DNA from: Kribbella catacumbae DSM 19601
Lineage (GTDB): Bacteria > Actinomycetota > Actinomycetes > Propionibacteriales > Kribbellaceae
Direction: 5' to 3'
Length of the DNA: 64,000 bases
NCBI RefSeq assembly: GCF_000372465.1
Contig: NZ_AQUZ01000002.1
Location: forward strand, 296,998-360,997
Below are positions 1 to 8,021 of this stretch, piece after piece. The translations under genes were made by a program, and so were the position numbers. The notes beneath the pieces were generated by a model. The model saw nothing but the letters and a program-made list of their open reading frames with translations. It searched no databases and had not been told where the DNA came from. Numbering within the stretch: position 1 is the stretch's first letter; each line of letters starts with the position of its first letter.

Positions 1-1440
1 TTGCTGGAAGCCCTGCTGGACAAGGGGATGTTGACTTCGTCCGTCGGTGCTGACGGCGAGCCGCGGTTCGATCAGTTGCATACGACCAGGGCGTTCTGCG
101 TCGAGCGACTGCGGAGCACCGATGACGAGCAAGAGGTGCGCGACCGGCACGCCGAGTACGTCCTGCGACTGGTCGCCGAAGCCGAGCAGGATCTTCGCGG
201 CGGACGACGCGCCGCGCATGTTCGCCGGCTGACGTCGGACCAGGCCAACGCCCGGGTGGCCTATCAGCACCTGCGGGCCCGCGGTGACGCCGATGCTGCG
301 CTTGCGCTGGCGACTGGGATGTGGCGGTTCATGTTCAGTCAGGGCCACTTGTGTGAGGGCCTGCAGATGCTGGAGGAGACGCTGGCGGACGGCTCGGTTC
401 GCACGGACAGCAAGCTCGGTGCCGAGGCTCTGCATGCCGCCGGCATGCTGGCGATGGCGGTCGGGAAGTACGCCTCCGCAGAGGGCTACCAGCGGCGCGC
501 GGTTGCGGCCTTCCACGACCTCGGCGAGGCGGTCGGTGAGGCAGCCGCCTTGAACTGCCTGGGAAATCTCGCCAGAGTCCGCGGCGATCTGCCTGCGGCC
601 CGGAGGCTGTGCGAACAGAGCTTGGCGATCTGGCGGGCAGTCGAGGCTCCCAGGGCGGCAGCGCTGGTGCTCATCGACCTGGCCACGATCTCGATGAGGC
701 GAGGTGACGTGTCGGCGGTGGACGAGGCGATCAGTTTCGCGTTGCCGCTGCTGGAGGACGACGGTGACGACTGGAACGCCCGCAGTGCTCGCGCGCTGGC
801 TGGGCTGATGGCCTTCCGGCGAGGGGATCAGCAGAAGGCCGAGCAGATCTGCCGGACCGTGGCGTCGGAGGCGGTCGAGACGGACACACATCAGGGCACG
901 CCGTTCGCTCTGGAGGCGCTGGCCCTGGTGCTCGCGGGCCGCCGCCGGCCTCCGACAGATCAGGCGGCCGTTCGCTTGATCGCGGCGGCAGGCTCGATCA
1001 GGGCCGAGACGCACAGCTACGCGTGCGCGGAGATCCTGACGTACGTCGACCGCGCGCTGCAGCACCTGCGGCAACGGCTGGGGACCGTTGCCTTCGACAA
1101 CGCCTGCATCGCGGGGAAGACGCTCCCGCTGCCGACCTTGCTGGACGAGGATGCCGGACTGGTTGAGCAACCCGCCTGGACCGAGGCGGCCGCTCGGACG
1201 GAACGCATCGACTCGGACCGCACACCGGCCGATGTGTTCCAGGGCACGTCACTCACCGCGCGCGAACGGGAAGTCGTCGTACTGGTCGCGAACGGACTGA
1301 CCAACCGTCAGATTGCGAACCGGCTGAACATCGCCGAGTGGACGGCAACGAACCACGTTCGGCACGTGATGCGCAAGCTCGGTATGCCGTCGCGCGTTCA
1401 TGTCGCCCAGTGGGTCACCCAGCGGTACCTGGCCCAGTGA
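1..1440 (+). CDS. LuxR-family transcriptional regulator, C-terminal part (5' end outside window)
   Basis: The reading frame is open from the first base, so the true start is upstream and only the last 479 residues are seen. The visible part begins in a helical region after an expected NB-ARC/AAA-like ATPase domain, continues through TPR-like alpha-helical repeats (about residues 60-330) and ends in a LuxR-type helix-turn-helix (about residues 415-475, with LTAREREVVVLVANGLTNRQ and a recognition helix near TATNHVRHVMRKL). This is the layout of large ATP-dependent LuxR regulators of the MalT/LAL type. The target is unknown. The class is firm; the subfamily is not, because the N-terminus is missing. 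Confidence 0.85.
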   Translation: MLEALLDKGMLTSSVGADGEPRFDQLHTTRAFCVERLRSTDDEQEVRDRHAEYVLRLVAEAEQDLRGGRRAAHVRRLTSDQANARVAYQHLRARGDADAALALATGMWRFMFSQGHLCEGLQMLEETLADGSVRTDSKLGAEALHAAGMLAMAVGKYASAEGYQRRAVAAFHDLGEAVGEAAALNCLGNLARVRGDLPAARRLCEQSLAIWRAVEAPRAAALVLIDLATISMRRGDVSAVDEAISFALPLLEDDGDDWNARSARALAGLMAFRRGDQQKAEQICRTVASEAVETDTHQGTPFALEALALVLAGRRRPPTDQAAVRLIAAAGSIRAETHSYACAEILTYVDRALQHLRQRLGTVAFDNACIAGKTLPLPTLLDEDAGLVEQPAWTEAAARTERIDSDRTPADVFQGTSLTAREREVVVLVANGLTNRQIANRLNIAEWTATNHVRHVMRKLGMPSRVHVAQWVTQRYLAQ

Positions 1441-1515
1441 GCCCGGGGGTGCTCGAGGCCCCGATTTGGTTGCACACCGGCCATCGCTTGCCAGACCGCC
1501 GCTAGCATCGTCGGC

Positions 1516-1887
1516 ATGGCAACGCGGCTTGTGCAAATCAACATGAAGGCTCGGGACGACTCCGCGCTGGGCAGTTTCTGGGCGGAGGCGCTCGGCTGGA
1601 CAGTCTCCAGCGAGGGACCCGGCGTGACCAATCTCGAACCCGAGGGCTTCGTCTACCCCGACCCCGTCGCCGTCTGCCTCGACCTCATCGCCTCCCCGGA
1701 ACCCAAGACGGTGAAGAACCGCGTGCACGTCGACCTCGCCACCACCTCCGCGGCCCATCAGGCGGAGGTAGTCACTCGCCTCAAGGATCTCGGCGCAACA
1801 CCCGCCGACGTAGGCCAGGGCGATGTCCCCTGGACGGTCATGGCCGACCCAGAGGGCAACGAGTTCTGCCTCCTCGCCCCAGGCTGA
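1516..1887 (+). CDS. VOC (glyoxalase/bleomycin-resistance fold) family protein
   Basis: This 123-residue protein starts at ATG (MATRLVQINMKARD) and has one betaalphabetabetabeta VOC unit: an N-terminal segment with FWAEALGW, a central KNRVHVDL strand and the typical C-terminal signature DPEGNEFCLL. The substrate is unknown. Proteins of this short actinobacterial group are usually annotated as glyoxalase-like and can be metal-dependent enzymes or ligand-binding resistance proteins. It is the first of six intact VOC genes in the first 24 kb. It stands alone behind the LuxR gene with a 75-bp gap. Confidence 0.85.
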   Translation: MATRLVQINMKARDDSALGSFWAEALGWTVSSEGPGVTNLEPEGFVYPDPVAVCLDLIASPEPKTVKNRVHVDLATTSAAHQAEVVTRLKDLGATPADVGQGDVPWTVMADPEGNEFCLLAPG

Positions 1888-1951
1888 CCCAAACCCTCTT
1901 CACCCGCTCACTACGGCCACGAGCCCGGATTGGCGACGCGCCCTAGCCGGC

Positions 1952-1969
1952 ATCAAGGCGCGCCTTGAT
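1952..1969. repeat. Perfect 18-bp palindrome in an otherwise empty intergenic stretch
   Basis: ATCAAGGCGCGCCTTGAT reads identically on both strands. It lies in the 185-bp gap (1888-2072) between the VOC gene and the convergent 2073 gene, where no ORF is supported. Its first 13 bases recur at 4277-4289. It could be a terminator stem without a loop, an operator, or a remnant of a recombination site; the sequence alone does not decide. Confidence 0.5.
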
Positions 1970-2072
1970 CCATAGGAGCCAAATTCGGCAAGTGGGATCG
2001 GCGGGAGGGTGTGATCCGCCAGGAGATCCGCGACACTAGGTGATGTACTGCCGGTCGGGTCAGAGAAACCGA

Positions 2073-2402
2073 CTAGCTGTCCCCCATCGCCAGTTCGTGG
2101 AAGTACGTGACGGGCTTGCCCAATGCGTTGGCGTACGCGATCTCGCGGCGGGTGGCCTCCCCGATGTAGCCACCGGGGTTCACGATTCGTACCTCATCTG
2201 CGAGGTCGATCCTGCGGAGGTGCAGCTCGCCCAAGGCCCGCACGAGCAAAGGATCCAGCACAGGCGCCTCGGTGGCCTCCGGAGCCAGGACGATCGCCAG
2301 ATCGACCGTCAAGCGCGTGCGCTCGGTCGCAAACTCCCTGCTGAAGCGCAGGGAACCGCACAGACAAACGATCTTCGGGCGAGCAACCGGCACGTTGGAC
2401 AT
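2073..2402 (-). CDS. Nucleoside 2-deoxyribosyltransferase-like small protein
   Basis: The protein is about 109 residues from ATG at 2402, preferred over GTG at 2408 because an AGGG motif lies upstream at better spacing. It starts with a short hydrophobic strand followed by CGSLRFSREF and ends with PGGYIGEATRREIAYANALG and KPVTYF. This pattern matches small proteins of the nucleoside 2-deoxyribosyltransferase/DUF4406 fold, in which Gly-Tyr-Ile-Gly-Glu-x-Thr lies in the ligand pocket and the Glu is catalytic in true transferases. Reaction and substrate are not established. It is convergent with the VOC gene and is followed upstream by decayed DNA. Confidence 0.65.
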   Translation of the reverse strand: MSNVPVARPKIVCLCGSLRFSREFATERTRLTVDLAIVLAPEATEAPVLDPLLVRALGELHLRRIDLADEVRIVNPGGYIGEATRREIAYANALGKPVTYFHELAMGDS

Positions 2403-2500
2403 GGACACCCTTCAAGAGCCAAAGATCCCTCCAGCATTCCATGCTGCCGTTGATGCCCAGCCAGTGGGACGGCGTCAGGCGATAGACGGAATGAGAGTGA

Positions 2501-2677
2501 TCCGCGCCCGGCGAGCTGAGGTCCAAGCTTTACGCCGGGGGAGACCCGACCTCCAAGACCCGCGTGTACCTACGCGAGACCATTCCAGCCGGCCGGCGGA
2601 GCATGCACGCCCAGCTCGAGGCGTGCCTGCTCCGCGGCGATGCTCAGTCGGCGACGAGGCCGTACCACTTTCCGTAG
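2501..2677 (+). pseudogene. Possible N-terminal remnant of a tyrosine recombinase (phage-type integrase)
   Basis: An open stretch without a credible start reads GELRSKLYAGGDPTSKTRVY followed by LRETIPAG. This closely resembles the beginning of actinobacterial site-specific integrases (pattern LYAG-DP-tgk-YLxEtIpaG). After that the frame loses similarity and stops at 2675-2677. No core-binding or catalytic domain follows. I read it as the relic of a mobile element; the match is from memory and covers only about 35 residues. Confidence 0.45.
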
Positions 2678-2790
2678 GACTTGAACTTGAAGTAGTACTC
2701 GGTGCCGTCCTTGACGTTGGTCGCGATCTCCTACCAGCCGGTGGTCTCCCTGGCCGTTGTCCACCGCATCGTCGCCGAGCACGACACCCT
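2644..2790 (-). pseudogene. C-terminal remnant of a small secreted protein with an in-frame stop
   Basis: On the minus strand the last 28 codons read EIATNVKDGTEYYFKFKSYG followed by KWYGLVAD and a TGA at 2646-2644. This is a beta-strand-rich tail typical of small secreted proteins. Immediately upstream is an in-frame TAG (2733-2731), and before it TARETTGW continues the same frame. No signal peptide or start can be joined without frameshifts, so the gene appears broken. It overlaps the integrase-like relic on the other strand. Confidence 0.4.
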
Positions 2791-2820
2791 GCTGCTCGCC
2801 GGAGAGGACCAGCCATGAAG

Positions 2821-3465
2821 CTAGGAGTTACTGCGTGCGAAGAGAATCGCTTGCTGAGCTTTCGCGTCCGGGTCGAGCAGCATCTGGGCATCGACCACGA
2901 ATCCGGCATTGCGCAGCCAGGATGCCACCTGGTCAGGCTGACGGCGGTGGACATGGACCTTCATCGGATGACCGCCATAGCCCTCCGTCTTCAACTGCGA
3001 CTCGTCGCCGACGTGAAACAGGAGCTGCAGGGGTCCGCCGGGACGCAACGCCCGGTGGAAGTGCCCGAACACAGTCGGTACCTCGTCGTCGGGGATGTGG
3101 ATCAACGACTGCCAGGCGACCAGGCCGGCCACCGAACCGACGGGGAGGTCCAGGTTCGTCATCGAGCCCACCTCGAACCGCAGGCCGGGGTGGTCGCGCC
3201 GGGCCACGTCGATCATCCCCGGGGAGACGTCGATACCGAAGGCGTCGACACCGAGCTGATGCAGGTGGGCGGTGACCTCCCCGGGGCCGCAGCCGACGTC
3301 CGCGACCGGTCCGCCGCCGGCCGTCCGCACACTGTCGGCGAACAACGCCAGAGCCGCGCGAAGGTACTGGTGTCCGGCGAGGGCGCCGCGCACTTGGTCG
3401 GCATAGCTGACCGCGACTGTGTCATAAGAGGTTCGGGTGTCGGCCAGCCAGTTGTCCGTGGTCAC
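2821..3465 (-). CDS. Class I SAM-dependent methyltransferase
   Basis: I place the start at GTG 3465 (VTTDNWLADTRTSYDTVAVS), the usual beginning of this family; the longer ORF adds an unrelated N-terminus. The protein is about 214 residues. Motif I is VADVGCGPGEVTAHL, followed by the acidic FGIDVSPGM loop and the motif IV/post-I region typical of UbiE/Methyltransf_25 proteins. The methyl acceptor is unknown. It is a single gene flanked by decayed DNA downstream and a secreted protein gene upstream, with no operon context. Confidence 0.85.
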   Translation of the reverse strand: MTTDNWLADTRTSYDTVAVSYADQVRGALAGHQYLRAALALFADSVRTAGGGPVADVGCGPGEVTAHLHQLGVDAFGIDVSPGMIDVARRDHPGLRFEVGSMTNLDLPVGSVAGLVAWQSLIHIPDDEVPTVFGHFHRALRPGGPLQLLFHVGDESQLKTEGYGGHPMKVHVHRRQPDQVASWLRNAGFVVDAQMLLDPDAKAQQAILFARSNS

Positions 3466-3604
3466 GACGGCACGATATTCCACGTTCACGACTTCGTGGA
3501 CGCCGACGCAGAGCGACCGATCACGGCTCGCCAACTGGCCCAGAACGCCGCCGCAACGAGGCCAGCATCCGGAGTGCGATGAACCGCCTACTGCGTCAGA
3601 AGGC

Positions 3605-4063
3605 TCAGAGGTATGGGTTGTCTCGGCCCGTACTGGTCGCGCACCGCAGGGTGCCGGCTGAGTCTGTGTAGACGCATACCCACAGGCCTGCCCTCGCCAC
3701 GCCTCTGACGTCGCTGATCCTGATGGTCCCGAAGTTGGTGCCGTTGGGCCCGCAGCCGTTGGTGTCCGCCTTCAAGGGGCCGAGATGCCTGCGAATTCCG
3801 TTGGCGTCCACCACCGACATCTGGGCCCGCACCGGACGGCCGTCACCGGGACAGACGTCGCGCACCGTGAAGTTCCGGCAGACGGCCTCCGTCCGGCTGA
3901 TGAAGTCGATGTCCGCCCGGGCGTACCCACCACTGCCGGAGGTTCCCGGGTAGTACACGCGAACCGAGTCCGGTCCGTCGGTCGCCTGCGCAGGACTTGC
4001 CACCAACAACCCAATCAACACCGCTGCGACCCCTACCACGGCCCTCAGAACGCGTGCCTTCAT
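3605..4063 (-). CDS. Small secreted protein of unknown function
   Basis: The start is ATG 4063, with a GGAGG ribosome-binding site four bases upstream; a TTG one codon earlier is too close to it. The first 29 residues form a Sec signal peptide: basic MKARVLRAV, a hydrophobic core, then ASPAQA cleavage. The mature part of about 120 residues has six Cys (pairs such as CRNFTVRDVC and NGCG) and looks like a disulfide-bonded beta-rich extracellular domain. I do not recognise the family. Confidence 0.7.
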   Translation of the reverse strand: MKARVLRAVVGVAAVLIGLLVASPAQATDGPDSVRVYYPGTSGSGGYARADIDFISRTEAVCRNFTVRDVCPGDGRPVRAQMSVVDANGIRRHLGPLKADTNGCGPNGTNFGTIRISDVRGVARAGLWVCVYTDSAGTLRCATSTGRDNPYL

Positions 4064-4349
4064 CAATCCTCCAAGAGAGATGTCCTCGAGCCGGCTTGCG
4101 CCCGCCCGCTGAATGTGTCGCGACTGTATGAGCTGTCACCGACGTGTCCCTGCCCGTACCGCACCCGTACCGCGGTCCTGAAAGACGCCGGCGGCAGGTG
4201 GGCGCCAGGAAGGCTCGCTGGCCGCACGCCGACGCGTGAGCGCGACCTAGGCCTGGTCGCGTCGCGGCACTAAGCGATCAAGGCGCGCCGCGTGCGCGGG
4301 GCCGGCTGTGCGCATGCGGCCTCCGGCCGTTCACCGGGTGGGATGCTCC

Positions 4350-4724
4350 TCACCTGTCCTGATCTCCGGCGGGTGGCATCGAGGGAAAGCGCTCGAGGTA
4401 CGCACGAGCACGCGGGCGCGGGTCGGCGTAGTACTGGTCCGGCAGGCGATGCGCCATGGTCGCGCAGAAGGTCGCGAGATCGGCGGGGATGGGGATGATC
4501 TCCCACGGCCGGTCGGGCTCGTACTCCGCAGTGCAGGCGAGCAGCTCCTCTTCGAGCGTCCACCCGTGGTGGTCGAGGATGTAACAGGCCCCGGCTGCGA
4601 AGAACGCCTGATCCCTCCGCCGCCACGCCAGTTCCTGATCAACCCCGTTCAGCCGCAGTACGTCGAAACTTCGCCGCCGCCGTGTACATGACGGCGACCG
4701 TAGCTCCACCCACCGACAATCCAA
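4350..4724 (-). CDS. Conserved hypothetical protein
   Basis: The 124-residue frame has a coherent central section LRLNGVDQELAWRRRDQAFF, then AAGACYILDHHGW and WEIIPIPADLATF. I associate this pattern with short uncharacterised actinobacterial proteins that begin near the F-V-L-x-L segment. The first 20 residues are Arg-rich and poorly conserved in appearance, so the real start may lie inside the ORF or in another frame. No catalytic motif is obvious. The 286-bp gap on its downstream side up to 4063 holds no gene I can support, only a 13-mer shared with 1952. Confidence 0.55.
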   Translation of the reverse strand: MDCRWVELRSPSCTRRRRSFDVLRLNGVDQELAWRRRDQAFFAAGACYILDHHGWTLEEELLACTAEYEPDRPWEIIPIPADLATFCATMAHRLPDQYYADPRPRARAYLERFPSMPPAGDQDR

Positions 4725-4880
4725 ACCGGGCGGGTCACACAGCTGCTCAGGGCCGGGGGCGTCGCGTGGTTGGTGCTCAGGGCAACGGACTCCTCATGGG
4801 AACGTCATCGGTTCGATCCGACAGGGCGACTCCAGGAAAGTGATGGCAAAGGGGGTCGGCGCGTATGTAAGGTTGCCGGA

Positions 4881-5387
4881 GTGTCGACGTGGACCATGCC
4901 GGAGCGAGTCGAGCCGCCGAACAACCCGATCGACGAGCGGGCCGCGCTCGAGGACCGCCTCGAGTACCAGCGCACGACATTGCTGATGAAATGTGGCGGG
5001 CTGACGCCGGAACAACTGGCGCTGCGGTCGGTGCCGCCGTCGACGCTCTCGTTGCTCGGCCTTGTTCGGCACATGTCTGGGGTCGAAGCCTGGTTCCATG
5101 AGTACGACAGGCAACCGGACCACCTGTATTTCTGGGACTACGTGCCAGGCTCGACGGCACGCGGCGACGAGGTCGACATCACGCATGCCGCTGACGACCT
5201 GGCCAGCTATCAAGCGAGTGTCGCCCGGTCGCGAGAGGCCGTCGCCGGGCGCAGTCTCGACGAAGTCAGCCCGGGCGAGGACTACACGCTGCGGTGGATC
5301 TACCTGCACATGATCGAGGAGTACGCCCGCCACAATGGCCACGCGGATTTCCTCCGCGAACGCATCGACGGCGCCACGGGCGAATAG
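4881..5387 (+). CDS. DinB-family (DUF664) protein
   Basis: The start is taken as GTG 4881 (VSTWTMPERVEPPNNPIDER); upstream codons look non-coding. The 168-residue protein has the four-helix DinB fold: LEDRLEYQRTTLLMKCGGLT, then LLGLVRHMSGVEAWF with the first metal-binding His, and the C-terminal IYLHMIEEYARHNGHADFLR carrying the other His residues. DinB proteins often bind a divalent metal and some are thiol-dependent transferases or isomerases; in actinobacteria mycothiol is the likely cofactor. The specific role is unknown. A second DinB protein lies at 11156. Confidence 0.85.
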   Translation: MSTWTMPERVEPPNNPIDERAALEDRLEYQRTTLLMKCGGLTPEQLALRSVPPSTLSLLGLVRHMSGVEAWFHEYDRQPDHLYFWDYVPGSTARGDEVDITHAADDLASYQASVARSREAVAGRSLDEVSPGEDYTLRWIYLHMIEEYARHNGHADFLRERIDGATGE

Positions 5388-5416
5388 CCTGCCGCCCGGA
5401 CAGTGCGTTCACCAGA

Positions 5417-5497
5417 TCATCCGTTGCGTGCAAAGCCCAACTCGTTGCCGTCTGGGTCCGCGATGGCCGTCGGCGGCACAGAAGGACGGTGCTCTTC
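5417..5497 (-). pseudogene. C-terminal remnant of a VOC-family protein
   Basis: The minus strand encodes EEHRPSVPPTAIADPDGNEL, then GFARNG and TGA at 5419-5417. The AIADPDGNELGF signature is the end of a VOC domain. Upstream of these 26 codons the frame degenerates and stops within 15 codons, so only the tail survives. It lies in the 219-bp gap between the DinB gene and the broken secreted-protein gene; the rest of that gap shows nothing else. Confidence 0.5.
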
Positions 5498-5606
5498 GGT
5501 ACGGGCGGAGTACGGGCAGCGAGTTGTTCCTGTGAATCCTTAGTGTGCGAGTTCTGCAGCTGAGTACGGTCGCAACCCGGGCCGTCCAAGGGAGGAATGG
5601 AACTAG

Positions 5607-6409
5607 ATGAGGAACATCCTGCGTCGACCTCGCACCCGTGTCGTCGTCGCTACAGCGCTGACAGGCGGTCTGGTGCTGGGCGCGGCCGCGGCAGCTCATG
5701 CGGACTTCACCAGCCCGAGCCAGCCGACGTCCGCGCCTTCCGTCGCGTCCCCTCTGACCGCGAAGGGCCCGGCCCCGTGGAAGCGGGCTCGGTCTGCGCT
5801 GAGACCCAGAAGCGGGTCACCGCCTCCGGGGCGGTCACCGGCTACCGCGGGCGGGTGTCCGTTGCGCCCGCCCCCGGCCAGTCGATCACGCCGGACCGCT
5901 ACGTCTGGAACAGCAATATTACGTACTACTGTTCCGGCGGGTGCGCCCCGAAGACGACGGCCTGGACGTCCACTTGGTCGCCGGTCCTGACGTCCTACAG
6001 CACGTATGTCGCTTGGAGCCCGAGAACCGACGGCTCGTGAGCCGTCGGCGCCGGCTGGAGCGAGTGGTTCAAGACCGCGAGCCGGTGCGTGAAGTACAGC
6101 GCGGGCGAGGTGTGTGTGAACCGGTACGACCGCGGCTACCGCAAGTTCTTCGATGAGCGCGGACAGCTCGTGGTCAAGCCCGCCGCGGGCCAGTGGATCG
6201 AGCCGCAGTGGGTCCGGGTCGGCCACGTCGAAAAGGGCAAGAGCAGCTCGAAGACCAAGGACCTGTGCGACCCGTCCTGCACGAAGCGCAGTACGAACTG
6301 GTCGAGCTCGGTCGTCTCCTACGTCACCGGCTACGACGAGGGCTTCGCCTCCGCCAGTTGGGCCCTCCCGTCCGGAGCGGTCAAGAGCATGAGGGTCTCG
6401 TTCTCCTGA
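5607..6409 (+). pseudogene. Secreted protein gene inactivated by a frameshift and an in-frame TGA
   Basis: The start ATG 5607 follows a good GGAGG. It encodes a Sec signal peptide (MRNILRRPRTRVVVATALTG, then a hydrophobic core ending AAHA). After about residue 54 (near 5765) the reading continues in another frame: GPVEAGSVCAETQKRV, YVWNSNITYYCSGGCAPK. That frame meets TGA at 6038-6040 and then resumes as AVGAGWSEWFKTASRCVKYS and on to a normal end (SMRVSFS, stop 6407-6409). Joined, the product would be about 265 residues, Cys- and Trp-rich and extracellular. The family is unrecognised. Two independent lesions argue for a pseudogene rather than recoding. Confidence 0.7.
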
Positions 6410-6517
6410 CAGACCTGACCCGCCCCCGTCGCCCACCGAATCGCGCTCATCGGTGCGGCGACGGGGATGTGGGTTCCGCGGCCGCCTGACGACCTTGGCC
6501 CGGTCTAGGGTCTCGGC

Positions 6518-6711
6518 GTGCCGAAGCTTGGGGATGCGACGACGCGACTTGTCGTTCTGCGAGGCAACTCTGGATCTGGCAAGACCAGCACGGCGTACCA
6601 GGCGAGCAGGTGATTGATTCGTCCAGCAGCCTGGATGAGACCGTAGAGCGCGTCATCGGTGATCTCGCTTGGACGACCGGCGGAGCCATCGCGCACGCAC
6701 TCGAAGATTGA
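6518..6711 (+). pseudogene. P-loop kinase remnant: both ends present, middle deleted
   Basis: GTG 6518 begins VPKLGDATTRLVVLRGNSGS followed by GKTSTAYQASR and a TGA at 6611-6613. The Walker A motif GNSGSGKT is complete. In the -1 frame from 6610 the sequence VIDSSSSLDETVERVIGDLA continues to LEDSTOP (stop 6709-6711), which looks like the C-terminal helix of small AAA/kinase proteins. Such kinases are normally about 170-190 residues; here only some 60 codons remain. An internal deletion with a frame change explains the pattern. The rest of 6410-6812 shows no gene. Confidence 0.6.
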
Positions 6712-6812
6712 GACCGGGGCATATCCAACCCGCCCGCCTCAGGCGATTGACCTCTGCGCGTTGGCTGAACGGCAGGCGGGAAGACACGGATGCGGGCTGG
6801 GCTGACAGTGTT

Positions 6813-7019
6813 CTAACGGGTACGTCGCTCCGTCAGCACGGCTGCTCCCCACCCAGCCGCTGCCCCGAGCATCGCAGCGATGGGGGCCAGGACGATTGCT
6901 GGGTCTGTCCATTCTGAGCCGCCCGCCAGCCGGGCCCACACCGCATTCGCGAGAATCAGAACGACCGCGCCGATCACTGCCCACCAGTTGCGACGACGAT
7001 TCTGTGCGGGCGAGACCAT
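6813..7019 (-). CDS. Small two-helix membrane protein
   Basis: A 68-residue protein with two predicted transmembrane helices: WWAVIGAVVLILANAVWARL and IVLAPIAAMLGAAAGWGAAV, flanked by basic residues (QNRRRN at the start, TERRTR at the end), giving a hairpin with both ends cytoplasmic. Start ATG 7019. There is no recognisable domain. It is divergent from the broken aminoglycoside-kinase gene with an 83-bp gap. Confidence 0.6.
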   Translation of the reverse strand: MVSPAQNRRRNWWAVIGAVVLILANAVWARLAGGSEWTDPAIVLAPIAAMLGAAAGWGAAVLTERRTR

Positions 7020-7102
7020 GTCGAAACCCTACGCCGGTGCGCCTGCCGGTTCATGATTTGTTGGTGGCGCACTTCAGCACGAGTACGGCTAGCGCGTACG
7101 AG

Positions 7103-8010
7103 ATGACGCGGGTGATTGAGGTTCCGGAGCCGTTCGTACGGGAGATCAGTGAGCGGGAGAATGAGCCGGGGCGGGTCTGGCTTGATGCGCTGCCGGGGCT
7201 GGTCGATAAAGCGCTGGCGAATTGGGCGCTGACGCCGTCGGGTCCGACGATGCATGGCGCGGTTGGCGTCGTAGTACCGGTACTCCGGGCCGATGGGACC
7301 GCTGCTGTCCTGAAGATCTCATTCCCCCATCCGGGCAATGTCGCCGAGCCGAAGGCGCTTGCCGCGTGGGCGGGTTGTGGTGCGGTGCGGTTGCTGGAGC
7401 ATGATGCCCAGGCATTCGCGATGGTGTTGGAGAAAGCGGCCAGTACTCCTTGCGTGAGCTGCCCGATGCCGTCGAGCGAGTGGTGGTCGCGGGTCGGCTG
7501 AATCGCCGGCTGGCGGTGCCGGCGCCGGTGGGAGTTCCGTCGCTGAAGGATGTTGCTGCCAGCTGGGCAGTGGAGATCGACTCAAGGCATCGGAGGTTGC
7601 AAGCACCGCTGGCGGATCGCCTCGTCGGACGCGCGGTGGAGACCTGTCGTGAGCTGGCGGCGTACCAACCGAATTTGTTGGTGCATGGCGACATGCATTT
7701 CAGCAACGTCCTCAGGGGCAGTCGCGAGCCTTGGATGGTGATCGATCCGAAGGGCTGGGCAGGCGATCCCGCCTATGACGCCGTCAACCTGCTACGCGAC
7801 CGGTGGCACACCTTGGCCAGGCCGGCGGATCTGGCGGAGACGTTGTCGTACCAGCTGGCTGCCTTCGCCGAGGCGGCTGAATTAGATCGGGAGCAAGTCG
7901 TCCGCTGGGTGCAGGCGTGCGCGGTCAAGGATGCGCTCTGGAGTATCGAATTCGGCGAGTCACCCGAACGAGCCGCAGTGAACGAGACTGTCGCGGGGAT
8001 CGCTTGCTAA
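7103..8010 (+). pseudogene. APH(6)-type aminoglycoside/hydroxyurea phosphotransferase, frameshifted
   Basis: ATG 7103 begins MTRVIEVPEPFVREISEREN and the N-lobe (MHGAVGVVVPVLRADGTAAV, LKISFPHPGN, AFAMVLEKA) matches the PF04655 streptomycin/hydroxyurea kinase family. Near 7437-7443 the frame shifts: the product resumes as QYSLRELPDAVERVV in the next frame. The C-lobe keeps the Brenner motif LVHGDMHFSN and the DFG-like VIDPKGWAGDPAYD. Total length if restored is about 300 residues, normal for the family. All catalytic residues survive, so the shift is recent, a sequencing error, or a recoding site; as written it is broken. Confidence 0.75.
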
Positions 8011-8021
8011 CAAGGCTATTG

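Noticed and set aside
6038..6040. In-frame TGA read as selenocysteine
   Set aside because: No SECIS-like hairpin or selenoprotein family match is visible, and the same gene has a separate frameshift, so a pseudogene is simpler.
7430..7450. Programmed frameshift in the APH-like gene
   Set aside because: No slippery heptamer followed by a strong stem is evident; a simple indel or sequence error is more likely.
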